Assembly: GCA_037447235.1 (NCBI GenBank)
Contig: JBBIHC010000001.1
Location: forward strand, 62,001 to 126,000
Direction of reading: 5' to 3'
DNA from: JAVZJR01 sp037447235
GTDB lineage: Archaea; Micrarchaeota; Micrarchaeia; Anstonellales; Bilamarchaeaceae
DNA: 64,000 nucleotides
Shown: piece after piece, positions 26,211 through 35,361 of the stretch
How positions within the stretch are numbered: position 1 is the first letter of the stretch
Layout: each line of letters begins with the position of its first letter
The notes under the pieces: model-generated
What the model was told of the DNA's origin: nothing
Seen by the model: only the letters and a program-made list of their open reading frames with translations
Databases searched by the model: none
Program-made: the position numbers and the translations under genes

Positions 26211-27496
26211 TGTTCGGAATAGCCGGGATGAGGGGGCCTTACGGAAAGGAAATCACAGAAGAGCTGATATACGGCATATCAAACATATTCGCGGATGATG
26301 ACGTGGCGGTAGGCCGGGACATAAGGCAATCCGGAAAATCATTGAAAAAGGCAGCCATAAGCGGGGCGGTTGCGGCAGGATGTGATGTCTATGACCTTGG
26401 CATCGCCCCAACGCCGACAGTCGCGCTGGCTTCAAGAAAACACGGAAAAGGGATAATGATTACTGCTTCTCACAACCCTATTGAGCACAATGGAATAAAG
26501 CTTATGGCAAAAGGGCTGGAATTCACGCAGGATGAAGGAAATGGCATCTATCAAAGATACCTGCGCAACGATTACCGGAAAGGCCGGGTTGAAGGCAGGG
26601 TAATTGAAGACAAAAGCGCGATAAAGGAGCACATGGGTATGATAATGAAGGCGGTTTCAGTGGAAAAGCCTTTGAAAGTGGTCGTTGACTGCAACGGCGC
26701 AGCAGCCGTCATAACACCATATCTTCTTTCATCGCTTGGATGCAGGGTAATAAGCATCAACACATCGCTTGAGGAATTCTTCAGGCCGTCAGAGCCAAAA
26801 GCCGAAAATCTGATGGCCCTGCGTGCGGCGGTGCGGGCGGTTGGGGCGGATTTGGGGATAGCGCACGATGCCGATGCCGACAGATGCATGGTGGTGGATG
26901 ACAAGGGCGGGCAGATGCCTATGGATGTCCAGCTTGCGATGATGATAGAATCTGAGCTTGCAGCAGGCACCAACAAGAAAATAGCAGCGACCGTTGAGGC
27001 ATCGCTTCTTATACGCGAGACTGTTGAGAAAAACAAAGGAAAAATAATCATAACGCCGGTCGGAAGCACTTATCTTGGGTTGGAAGTGGAGAAACACGGA
27101 GTTTATTTTGCAGGCGAGCCGTGCGGAGAGTACATCTACAGCCGTGGCGTGCATGCGCCAGATGGCATAATGACCGCCGCAAAATTCGTCGAGCTCGCTT
27201 CCAGGTTCAGGCTAAGCGAGCTTGCAAAAAAATACGCCGCTTATCCGGTTATTCGCGAGCGGTATGCAGCCAGGCAAAAGCAAGAGGCGATGGAAGTAAT
27301 AAGAAAAGAAATAGCCGGGAAATATCCTAATTTCAGCGGCCTTGACGGCATACGAGTTGACGAAGACGATGGCTGGTTCCTTGTTCGGGCATCAGGTACG
27401 GAAAGCATCATCCGCCTTACGATGGAGTACAAGGAGCAGAAAAAACTTCAGGCGAGGAAAAAGGAAATAGAAAAAATAATAAGGAAGCACCTTTGA
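26210..27496 (+). CDS. phosphoglucosamine/phosphomannomutase family enzyme
   Basis: A 428-aa alpha-D-phosphohexomutase. The phosphoserine loop is ITASHNPIEHNGIK, the metal-binding loop DADADR, the sugar loop GEPCGEY, and the phosphate-binding loop RASGTESIIRL. Such enzymes interconvert 6-phospho and 1-phospho sugars, feeding UDP-GlcNAc or GDP-mannose synthesis for surface glycans. Family-level assignment is firm; choice between GlcN, Glc and Man substrates is not. The ATG at 26210 follows a GTG one codon earlier and overlaps the SRP54 stop. Confidence 0.88.
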   Translation: MFGIAGMRGPYGKEITEELIYGISNIFADDDVAVGRDIRQSGKSLKKAAISGAVAAGCDVYDLGIAPTPTVALASRKHGKGIMITASHNPIEHNGIKLMAKGLEFTQDEGNGIYQRYLRNDYRKGRVEGRVIEDKSAIKEHMGMIMKAVSVEKPLKVVVDCNGAAAVITPYLLSSLGCRVISINTSLEEFFRPSEPKAENLMALRAAVRAVGADLGIAHDADADRCMVVDDKGGQMPMDVQLAMMIESELAAGTNKKIAATVEASLLIRETVEKNKGKIIITPVGSTYLGLEVEKHGVYFAGEPCGEYIYSRGVHAPDGIMTAAKFVELASRFRLSELAKKYAAYPVIRERYAARQKQEAMEVIRKEIAGKYPNFSGLDGIRVDEDDGWFLVRASGTESIIRLTMEYKEQKKLQARKKEIEKIIRKHL

Positions 27497-27518
27497 CTCA
27501 TTTTAAAAAATAAAAAAT
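27497..27518 (-). terminator. T-rich terminator after the pyrophosphatase gene
   Basis: Read on the minus strand, the sequence just after the pyrophosphatase stop is TTTTTTATTTTTTAAAA, a thymidine tract of the type that ends archaeal transcription. It lies in the 21-base space between two convergent genes. Confidence 0.5.
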
Positions 27519-29485
27519 TAGATGAGGCCGGCGCCTGCAGCCGCGATAAGCGCGCCTGCAAACACCAGCGACACCGTGTTAAGCACCTTTATCAATGCAT
27601 TTAGCGCAGGCCCCGCGGTGTCTTTTAACGGGTCTCCGACCGTATCGCCTACAACTGCCGCCTTGTGCGTGTCGCTTCCCTTGCCGCCTAAGTTGCCGGC
27701 TTCAACATACTTCTTTGCGTTATCCCACGCCGCGCCTGCAGTGCACATGAACAATGCTAGCAGGAAGCCGCTTGCAATCGCGCCGGCAAGAAGGCCTGCC
27801 AGCGCCTCTGCGCCAAGCAGGTAGCCGGCCAAAAGCGGAACTGCGACTGCGATTATTCCAGGAAGCATCAGCTCCCTGAGCGCAGTGGCAGTGCTGATGT
27901 CAACGCATTTTGCATAATCCGCCCTTGCTTTTCCTTCCATCAGACCCTTTATTTCCCTGAACTGCCTTCTTACTTCCTCTACGATTTCATAGGCAGCCCT
28001 GCCAACGGCCAGCATCAGGAGCGACGAAAATATGAAAGGCAGCAATGCGCCGATGAATAGGCCGACTACGACCTGCGGTGAAAGGAGATTGATTGAGGCG
28101 AGCTTGCTTTCCGCTGCAAACGCAGCAAAAAGCGCCAGAGCCCCCAGCGCCGCACCGCCGATTGCGAAACCCTTGGTCGTCGCTTTTGTCGTGTTTCCTA
28201 CGGCATCAAGCGCGTCGGTCACTTTTCTTACCTTCTCAGACAGGCCGGACATTTCCGCTATGCCTCCCGCATTGTCTGTTATCGGGCCGTAAGAGTCAAC
28301 CGCTATCACAATTCCGCTTAGCGAAAGCATGGCTGCTGCGGCAAGCGCGACTCCGTAAAGACCTGCAAGATTGTAAGAAACCATTATCGCCCCAATTATG
28401 ACCAGGGCAGGCAAAAGGGTTGACTCCATGCCGACAGCCAGCCCGGTTATCAGGTTTGTTCCTGCCCCCGTGCTGGACGCATTGGCTATTTTTTTGACCG
28501 GACCGAACTGCGTGCCGGTATAATACTCGCTTATCAGGAAAAGAAGCATCGTGACTGCCATTCCGGTTAGTGCGACATACGTGTAAGTCATTTCAGTGTA
28601 AAGGTAGGTTAATATGAAGGTGATAACTATCGTGGCGAGTATGCCGGCATAGAAAGCCTTCATTATGCTCTTTCCCCACAATCGGACAAAGAATGAGCCG
28701 GCTATGCTGCCAAGAACGCCAAGGGCGGCGATGCCCAGGGGCAGGAGGACTAACTGGAGCGTGGAGCCCAGAAGCATTGCTGCTATGACCGTCACGACAA
28801 AAGATTCAAACACGTCTGCTGCCATTCCGGCGCAGTCGCCAACATTGTCTCCTACATTGTCTGCTATCACAGCCGGGTTTCTCGGGTCATCCTCAGGGAT
28901 GTTCTTTTCAACCTTTCCGACAAGGTCGGCGCCGACATCCGCCGCCTTGGTATATATCCCTCCGCCAACCCTTGCGAAAAGGGATATGAGGGAAGCGCCA
29001 AAGCCGTAGCCGACAAGCGGCAGAAGGTCGCCGTTGAAAACAACATAAAGAACGCTCAGGCCGACAAGGCCCAGGCCGACGAGGGCCATGCCGGTCACTG
29101 CGCCGCCCTTGAAAGCGAGCGACAGCGCCTGACTTAAGCCCTGTCTTGCTGCATCGGCAACCCGCAGGTTTCCGCGTACCGCAGCCTGCATGCCTATATA
29201 GCCGGCAAATGCGGATGAAAAAACGCCAATGGCAAATGCAAACGCCGTATTGCTGTTTACAAGGTAATATATCGCAGCTGCGAGGACTATGACGATGGGC
29301 AGCAGGGTTTTATACTGGCGCGTAAGATACGCATTTGCGCCCTCCTCTATCGCTTCTGCGATGTTTTGCATCTTCTCGTTTCCTTTTGGGGAACGGATGA
29401 TCTGAAAAACCAGGAATGCCGAGTACAACAATGCCAGCATACCGACAAACAGCGCAAAATAAACCTCATTAAAGCCATATATCAT
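27518..29485 (-). CDS. hppA: membrane-bound proton-translocating pyrophosphatase, K+-independent type
   Basis: A 655-aa polytopic enzyme that couples pyrophosphate hydrolysis to proton export. The substrate-binding motifs are DNVGDNVGDCAGMAADVFES and, near the C-terminus, KGSDTHKAAVVGDTVGDPLK. The segment GNTTKATTKGFAIGGA carries lysine where potassium-dependent enzymes have alanine, so a K+-independent proton pump is expected. A purine-rich ribosome-binding site (AAGGTGAG) precedes the ATG, with GTTTAAAAAAA further upstream as TATA. This gene would let the cell recover energy from PPi released in biosynthesis. Confidence 0.95.
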   Translation of the reverse strand: MIYGFNEVYFALFVGMLALLYSAFLVFQIIRSPKGNEKMQNIAEAIEEGANAYLTRQYKTLLPIVIVLAAAIYYLVNSNTAFAFAIGVFSSAFAGYIGMQAAVRGNLRVADAARQGLSQALSLAFKGGAVTGMALVGLGLVGLSVLYVVFNGDLLPLVGYGFGASLISLFARVGGGIYTKAADVGADLVGKVEKNIPEDDPRNPAVIADNVGDNVGDCAGMAADVFESFVVTVIAAMLLGSTLQLVLLPLGIAALGVLGSIAGSFFVRLWGKSIMKAFYAGILATIVITFILTYLYTEMTYTYVALTGMAVTMLLFLISEYYTGTQFGPVKKIANASSTGAGTNLITGLAVGMESTLLPALVIIGAIMVSYNLAGLYGVALAAAAMLSLSGIVIAVDSYGPITDNAGGIAEMSGLSEKVRKVTDALDAVGNTTKATTKGFAIGGAALGALALFAAFAAESKLASINLLSPQVVVGLFIGALLPFIFSSLLMLAVGRAAYEIVEEVRRQFREIKGLMEGKARADYAKCVDISTATALRELMLPGIIAVAVPLLAGYLLGAEALAGLLAGAIASGFLLALFMCTAGAAWDNAKKYVEAGNLGGKGSDTHKAAVVGDTVGDPLKDTAGPALNALIKVLNTVSLVFAGALIAAAGAGLI

Positions 29486-29600
29486 TTTTTCTCACCTTGT
29501 CTTCGTTTCTGATTAGATAAAAATTTTTTTAAACCTGCCTGTCTCAGATCCTAATCCAGCGATAAAACGCATTTTTAAATCTTGATTTGGATATTTCCTT

Positions 29601-30563
29601 ATGGAGCACGTGCTCGTGGCGGAAAACCTGGTAAAGACATATCCCGGAAAGGTCGCGCTGTACGATTTTTCAATCACAATAAGGGAAGGCGAAATATTCG
29701 GCCTGCTGGGACCAAACGGCGCAGGCAAAAGCACCTTTATCCGGCTGTTGGCGGGCCTTGAGGGGGCAGACGCTGGCAGGGTATACCTGTTTGGCCAGCC
29801 GGCATCGCAGGAAAGCAGGAAGCTCATAGGTGTTGCACCGCAGGAGAACGCTGTATACTCCCTGCTTACCTGCCTTGAAAACCTGCTTTACTTCGGCTCG
29901 CTTTACGGTGTCACAGGCAAGGCAGCGCAGGAAAAAGCCAGCCATCTTCTTGAAGAGCTTGGGCTTGCCGAAAAAAGAAATGCCCAGGCAAGGCACCTTA
30001 GCGGGGGCATGTTGCGGAGGCTCAATCTGGCTTGCGCGCTTATGCACGAACCGAAGCTGATCCTCCTTGATGAGCCGACCACCGGCCTTGATCCTTCAAC
30101 CAGAAGAAGAATGTGGGCGACTATAACAAGGCTCGTCAAAGATAGAAAGGCATCTGTTCTTCTTACGACGCACTACATGGAAGAGGCAGAGGCCCTTTGC
30201 GGAAAAATCGCTTTTATAAACGCCGGCAGGGTCATAGCAGAGGGAACGCCGGAAGAGCTCAAGCGGATGGCGGGCAGGGAAATGGCAAAGGTAAAGAGCC
30301 TGCCCGGCGATTATGCAAAGCTTGAGCAAGCCGTGAAAGCAATAAAAGGCGTGGAAAACGCGACTGCAACAGAGCACGGAATGGTGATAGAATCGGACAG
30401 CATCGCGTCAAAAGTCGGAGAAATAACAAGGGTCTTCGGGAAGAACAGGGAGAAAATAATAGACCTGTCAATTTCCAAACCGTCCCTTGAAGATGTGTTC
30501 TTAAAGCTTTCAGGTGCGCAATTGAAGGAGGGGGTAAAGGGTGAAGCTAAGGAGCGAGATTGA
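29601..30563 (+). CDS. ABC-2 type exporter ATP-binding protein
   Basis: A 320-aa ABC ATPase: Walker A GPNGAGKST, Q-loop PQENAVYS, signature LSGGMLRRL, Walker B LILLDEPTTGLD and H-loop TTHYMEEAE. The C-terminal extension (about 225-320) is of the DrrA/YhaQ type. TATA-like TTTTTAAATC (29571-29580) lies about 25 bases before the ATG, indicating a leaderless message. It overlaps the permease gene by 23 bases; together they form an ABC-2 exporter for drugs, lipids or glycans. Confidence 0.92.
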   Translation: MEHVLVAENLVKTYPGKVALYDFSITIREGEIFGLLGPNGAGKSTFIRLLAGLEGADAGRVYLFGQPASQESRKLIGVAPQENAVYSLLTCLENLLYFGSLYGVTGKAAQEKASHLLEELGLAEKRNAQARHLSGGMLRRLNLACALMHEPKLILLDEPTTGLDPSTRRRMWATITRLVKDRKASVLLTTHYMEEAEALCGKIAFINAGRVIAEGTPEELKRMAGREMAKVKSLPGDYAKLEQAVKAIKGVENATATEHGMVIESDSIASKVGEITRVFGKNREKIIDLSISKPSLEDVFLKLSGAQLKEGVKGEAKERD

Positions 30564-32397
30564 AAAAGACGCAAAGCAGTTTTTCAGGGAAAGCCGCACC
30601 CTTGCCCTTCTTTTTGCGGCCCCGCTGATCGTCCTTCTGGTACTGGGAGGGGTATTCGGGCGCACCTCTGTTGACATCAGCGGAACCGCCATGGGCCTCT
30701 GCGACCTTGACAACAGCACGGCTTCTGGCCTTTTTGTCTCGGCAATTCTGAATAACACCAAGATAACGGATTACAGCAGCACCGGCAGCGATGCCGGAGG
30801 TTGCAGTTCTGTTGTTGAGAAAGAGGTCCGCGAGGGAAGGCTCTCCGCCGCGGTTATAATACCAAAGGGCTTTGAGCGCGGGATAGCCGAAGGCGAATCT
30901 CAGCGCCTCGTTGTGTTTATAGACAATTCAAGGATCCAGACATCCCCTTCTGTGGAAGCATTTCTGAAGGCCGCGGTTCAGGAGACCGGCCAGAAAATCG
31001 GCGAAGCTTTCATAATTTCAGTCTGGGACAGGCTGTACGAAGCCGACGGCCAGCTCGAAAGCCTGCTAATCGGCGTTAACCAGACAAGAACGCGGGCTGT
31101 TGAGATGCAGGCAAAACTTGCAGATACCTCGGAATCGCTGGAAAGGATAAACTTTACGGTTGTGGAGCGCGAGCTGGGCGATGCCAATTCAACAATCGGC
31201 GCGATGCTCGCCGCGCTTTCTTCAGCAGAAGGCAATCTGACTAAGATAGAGGAAAATTTCGCAGAGTATGATGCCGAGCTTAGCCAGAGCGAGATGGAGC
31301 TTATGGAAATCAACCGCTCTCTTGCAAACGCGAGCGGTTACATAAGTGGCGCCAGAGCAGGCGTCAACTGCTCTGACCCGGTTTTCATTCCTTACTGTCT
31401 TTCCCTTGATGCGCTGGAAAGCCAGGTCGGTTCGGCAAGGGCGTCTGTTGACAGGCGGCTTGCGAAAATCCGCGAAGCAAGGGAGTCGCTTGCCGAGGCA
31501 AACATTACGATCCAGCAGTTTAAGGCGGATGTCGCAGCCGCAAGGAGCGGCGCTTCTGATGCTGAAAGGCGCATCGCCAATATGCAAAATTTCGTCTACG
31601 GCCTTGTTGGCAGCAGGAATCAGGCGCTCCTGACCATAAAAGAGATAAACAGGTCGCTTGCAGAGACCGTGGAAAAAAGCCGCGAGCTTGAAGGCATAAT
31701 TTCAGAAGGCAGGCAACAGATACTTTCGATAACCTCGAGAAAACCGGAATCCGTGGTATCGCCCATAGTTCTTTCCCCCAATTATCTTTTTGGCAGCCGG
31801 AGTTTCTTTGATTTTCTTATGCCAAGCCTTTTGCCCATGATACTGATGTTCGTGGCTCTTTTCCTTTCCTCAACCGCATTTGTCCGGGAAAAAAACAGCG
31901 GAACGCTCCAAAGAATCGCTTTCTCGCAGTTTAATCCGTTTGAGTATGCCGCTACAAAAGTCCTGAGCTATGCCGTCGTTCTTGTTCCGGAGGTGGTTGT
32001 GCTGACAAGCGCGGCGGCAATAGTCTATTCCGCGTTCCCGCTTTTTGACGCCGCAACGGTGCTGTTCATATTTGAAACGCTTCTTCTTTTGCTTCTCGCA
32101 TTCACAGCGATAGGGGTGTTTATAGCGGTTTATTCAGAGTCAGAAGCAACCGCGTTCCTCGCCTCGCTTGTTGTAGGCCTTCCGCTTCTTTTCCTGAGCG
32201 GCCTTGTATTCCCCTTTGAGTTTATGCCGCTGTCCATAGCCCTTCTCGGCCAGATGTCCCCCCTCACGCAGGCGGTATTAAGCATGCAGTCTGTTATCCT
32301 GTACCATTCTCCCCAGCCAGCCGGCTTCGGTGCGCTTTTGCTCTACGCGGTTGTTTTCACGCTTCTTGCCGCTGTTTCACTGAAAAAAAGAGCGTGA
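30541..32397 (+). CDS. ABC-2 type permease with large extracytoplasmic coiled coil
   Basis: A 618-aa membrane protein starting with GTG inside the ATPase gene. One N-terminal helix (about residues 16-42) is followed by roughly 370 extracytoplasmic residues, including long heptad-rich coiled coil (about 165-400), then five to six C-terminal helices (from about 415) with the FLSGLVFPFEFMP segment common in ABC-2 permeases. The large exposed domain is reminiscent of YhgE/Pip- and MmpL-like exporters. Cargo unknown. Confidence 0.85.
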   Translation: MKLRSEIEKDAKQFFRESRTLALLFAAPLIVLLVLGGVFGRTSVDISGTAMGLCDLDNSTASGLFVSAILNNTKITDYSSTGSDAGGCSSVVEKEVREGRLSAAVIIPKGFERGIAEGESQRLVVFIDNSRIQTSPSVEAFLKAAVQETGQKIGEAFIISVWDRLYEADGQLESLLIGVNQTRTRAVEMQAKLADTSESLERINFTVVERELGDANSTIGAMLAALSSAEGNLTKIEENFAEYDAELSQSEMELMEINRSLANASGYISGARAGVNCSDPVFIPYCLSLDALESQVGSARASVDRRLAKIREARESLAEANITIQQFKADVAAARSGASDAERRIANMQNFVYGLVGSRNQALLTIKEINRSLAETVEKSRELEGIISEGRQQILSITSRKPESVVSPIVLSPNYLFGSRSFFDFLMPSLLPMILMFVALFLSSTAFVREKNSGTLQRIAFSQFNPFEYAATKVLSYAVVLVPEVVVLTSAAAIVYSAFPLFDAATVLFIFETLLLLLLAFTAIGVFIAVYSESEATAFLASLVVGLPLLFLSGLVFPFEFMPLSIALLGQMSPLTQAVLSMQSVILYHSPQPAGFGALLLYAVVFTLLAAVSLKKRA

Positions 32398-32419
32398 TGG
32401 CTTTCCGCCCTGCAGCGGG

Positions 32420-34057
32420 CTAGGCGTGTTTTTTAAGCCGCGCTTTCTCATCTTTATCGTACATTCTGGTTTTTTCTATTGCTTTGGAGATTATCGCGCT
32501 TACTCTCCTCAGTCTTTCTGCAAGCTCGTTTGGCTGTGTCAGCCCGTTGACCTTTTGCTTGAAATAACCGGCTTTTTCGTCCGCGATGTCGTCTTTCGTC
32601 ATTATCTCCGTTTTCGGGGTATCAAGGACCGATGCCAGCGCTTCAAAATTAATGTCGTGTACCGGGACAAGCAAATCCGGGGAGCCGGTAAGCAGTTCCG
32701 CGTACCCTTGGCGCACCCGGTCTATGAGAGCATGTCTTTCGCCTTTGTTTATCCATTTTCTGTCTTCTACAAAATCTTCTTTTCTTATTGACAGCGCGCC
32801 TTTTTTGTTTTCCGACTGCAGATGCATCATCTCAGCCATTTTTTCAGCCGCCTTGAGGTGGTTTATGCTTCGTATGTGTATCATCTGCGCACCTGTGCCG
32901 CTGAGGAGGACGCCATCCGCCCTGTACAGCTCGCCAAGCGGAAGGGCCTCGTAAATTACTTTCGCCCCCATCTTCTCAAGCACCCTTATTATCCTGTCCC
33001 TTGTGGTGCCTGGCAGGCATCCGCTGCCTGTTGGCGGCGTAAACACGCAAACATCATTGCCAACGGCACGAAGCACGAACAGGTTTTCTGCAGAGCCTTC
33101 TATTACTTTCCCATTGTTGTCCAGGGCAAGGATTTCGCCATAGCCGAACATGGAGCCCAGGTTGATGTTCAATGCGGAGTTGACATAGTTGCCTGCTATT
33201 TTTGCGTCAGAAGGCATGTCAAGCCCAAGCCGCGGATACGGGCCGACCAGCACGTCCAGCCCCTTGTTGTAATCATTCTCGTTTAGGTAGACGCCCCACG
33301 GCAGCGTGGCAATGGCAAAATACAGCGGTTTTGTCTCAAACCCTTCCGGTTTTTTTAATATTGTCGGCACTTTAAGGCCCATCTCGCCGGAAACCCAGGC
33401 AAAAGGCCTGATGTAGCCTGATGGCACCATCTCAAGGCCTTGCGGGAAATAATCAACAGAAACCAAGCGATTGACAAACCCAAGGGCCTTTATGAGCGCA
33501 TCCATCTCTGCCATAGTATACTTTTTCAACTCCCAGCCCAGCATCGCGGTAAGGCTTAGCTCCACAGAGCGTTTTTCCTCTGTTTTTTGCCCGTTGGCGT
33601 TTTTTACCACAGTTATCGTGATTGAAGGATTTTTTCCCTGCTCGTAGGCCAGGCGGGCGGTTTCATAAAAAGCCCGCGGCGTTATGGCATCAAGCCGCAC
33701 CTCTTCAACATCGCCTTCCTTTTCAAATATTTTCTTTAGCTCAACTGCGAGAATCGGATTGAAAAAGGTCGCTGAATGCATCATTCTTGCTATGTTCTCC
33801 CACGGCTCTGCCAGCACGACCCCGTAAGGCGAATAATAGAACCTCATTCCTTCAAAAAGCCCGGCGCCATAATGTATCGGATTGGTCAGTATGCTGTCAA
33901 GGCAAAAGGCCGGAGGGACAAACCCGCCAGCCCTGCTGTAATACAGATAATTGGCATCATCATCAATCATAAATCGCGCCACTGTGGTGGCCAGTACTAC
34001 CTCCTGCTGTTTTGGTTTTATTTCCTTTTTCCCATTTATAAGAAAGCCGTTTTTCAT
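32420..34057 (-). CDS. class IV aminotransferase, branched-chain type, enlarged
   Basis: A 545-aa PLP enzyme. NPIHYGAGLFEGMRFYY (residues 59-75), catalytic K286 in DAKIAGNYVNSALN, and VIEGSAENLFV place it with branched-chain amino-acid aminotransferases (IlvE), which are usually about 300-360 aa. Extra length comes from N-terminal/internal insertions (about 100-190) and a C-terminal tail of about 120 residues (from about 420) with no recognised domain. Substrate should be confirmed. The start has a purine-rich site (GGTGGGG) and a TATA-like TATTTAAATAC about 45 bases upstream, so this transcript has a leader. Confidence 0.78.
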   Translation of the reverse strand: MKNGFLINGKKEIKPKQQEVVLATTVARFMIDDDANYLYYSRAGGFVPPAFCLDSILTNPIHYGAGLFEGMRFYYSPYGVVLAEPWENIARMMHSATFFNPILAVELKKIFEKEGDVEEVRLDAITPRAFYETARLAYEQGKNPSITITVVKNANGQKTEEKRSVELSLTAMLGWELKKYTMAEMDALIKALGFVNRLVSVDYFPQGLEMVPSGYIRPFAWVSGEMGLKVPTILKKPEGFETKPLYFAIATLPWGVYLNENDYNKGLDVLVGPYPRLGLDMPSDAKIAGNYVNSALNINLGSMFGYGEILALDNNGKVIEGSAENLFVLRAVGNDVCVFTPPTGSGCLPGTTRDRIIRVLEKMGAKVIYEALPLGELYRADGVLLSGTGAQMIHIRSINHLKAAEKMAEMMHLQSENKKGALSIRKEDFVEDRKWINKGERHALIDRVRQGYAELLTGSPDLLVPVHDINFEALASVLDTPKTEIMTKDDIADEKAGYFKQKVNGLTQPNELAERLRRVSAIISKAIEKTRMYDKDEKARLKKHA

Positions 34058-34235
34058 AATGCCCCACCAATAGTTATTTTTGGAAGGAAATGTATTTAAA
34101 TAATGTGGTTTAATTTATACTATTACGTTTTTCGTCGTTATTTTAACAAAAATCCGGCAATTCACTTAATATTTCCATAGGTTTAAGCGATTGATATGTT
34201 TTTTTTACAGCATTTTTTATATTTTACAGAATTTT

Positions 34236-35261
34236 TCATATTTTCCAGCGAAGAATAACGCCAACGCCGCCAAAATTTCTCAGTTTCAGACCAGGGTCCC
34301 CTTCAGACGATATTACGATGATTTCAGTGCCCCGCGATTCCGCTGCATCAACGATATTTTGCACCTGTTCGGACCTCCTGAACAGGTCATCCAGAACAAG
34401 GAGCTTTTCTGCCGCGCCGGCTTCAACGGCTTTTTTCACTTCCTCCAGACCGTAAACCGCCTTTCCGCTCTCCCTGTAGATGTGGGTAAAAAATTCCTCC
34501 ATTTCCTTTTCCTCTTTTTCAAACCTGGCGAGCCCGGCAGCTTTCTGCAAAACACCGCGGTTCATAAGTTCTTTTACGCCGCTCGGCTCCGCATAACTGC
34601 ACGACTCGAAGATTATCCTTTTGAGCAGCTCTGGTTTTTTTTGCTGTATGAAGGCTTTTAGGTTGTCCTTTGCGAATGCAGGGCCGGCTACGACAAGTTT
34701 TCCTTCAGCTTTTTCAAGATTATCTGCTATTTTTGAGAAGTATTCCTGTTCCTTTTTTTCAAAGTCATCGCTTCTCTTTCGTGCGGTGTTGCGCAGTTCA
34801 AGTCCGTACTCTATGCCATATGGCTTGAGAACCGCGAAAAGCGCGTGCTCTTCGTCCAAGACGACGACCGTTGTTTTCGGCCTTTTCGTCTCTTTTTCCG
34901 CTTCCCTTAATCTTTTTATCTCGTGCGCCATCCATTTTTTCTTTATGGCTATTTTGTCGCCGGGAGCAACATCCAGCGCATGATGCCTTCCAAGCTGGAT
35001 GTATTCCTCTGGTTCTCCGCTTATAATGATGCCGAGAATGCGAAGCCGGTTGGCGCTTTCCGCAAACTCAACCTGCTTGACCTTAAGCCGTATCCTGACG
35101 TGCTTTTTTTCTTCCGTTTTTCCGACCTTGTAGGTTCTGAATGTGGAGCCCGCCACCTCGTCCTCTGCTGCCAGGATTTTTGAAAGATGCCAAAGGTCCT
35201 CCAGTGTGTCGGCGACGACCTTCAGCTCGCCTTCTTTTTGATCATAGTGGATGATCTTCAT
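34236..35261 (-). CDS. pelA: pelota homologue, ribosome rescue factor
   Basis: A 341-aa archaeal Pelota (aPelota). The N-terminal Sm-like domain begins MKIIHYDQKEGELKV and includes RIRLKVKQVEF; the central domain (about 130-260) and C-terminal eL30-like domain (EEVKKAVEAGAAEKLLVLDD) follow. With aEF1A it recognises stalled ribosomes and promotes subunit release. The frame stays open to 35531 but upstream residues do not resemble Pelota; the start at 35261 matches the family, with TATA-like ATTTTAAT about 30 bases before. Confidence 0.93.
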   Translation of the reverse strand: MKIIHYDQKEGELKVVADTLEDLWHLSKILAAEDEVAGSTFRTYKVGKTEEKKHVRIRLKVKQVEFAESANRLRILGIIISGEPEEYIQLGRHHALDVAPGDKIAIKKKWMAHEIKRLREAEKETKRPKTTVVVLDEEHALFAVLKPYGIEYGLELRNTARKRSDDFEKKEQEYFSKIADNLEKAEGKLVVAGPAFAKDNLKAFIQQKKPELLKRIIFESCSYAEPSGVKELMNRGVLQKAAGLARFEKEEKEMEEFFTHIYRESGKAVYGLEEVKKAVEAGAAEKLLVLDDLFRRSEQVQNIVDAAESRGTEIIVISSEGDPGLKLRNFGGVGVILRWKI

Positions 35262-35361
35262 GCACTTTATTGGAACATTCAAGATTAAAATTGTTGTTAA
35301 AAAACAGGGAGGAAACCGGCAGATGCGAGATTTATAAAGAATGAGTGAGATTATGCTGGCG

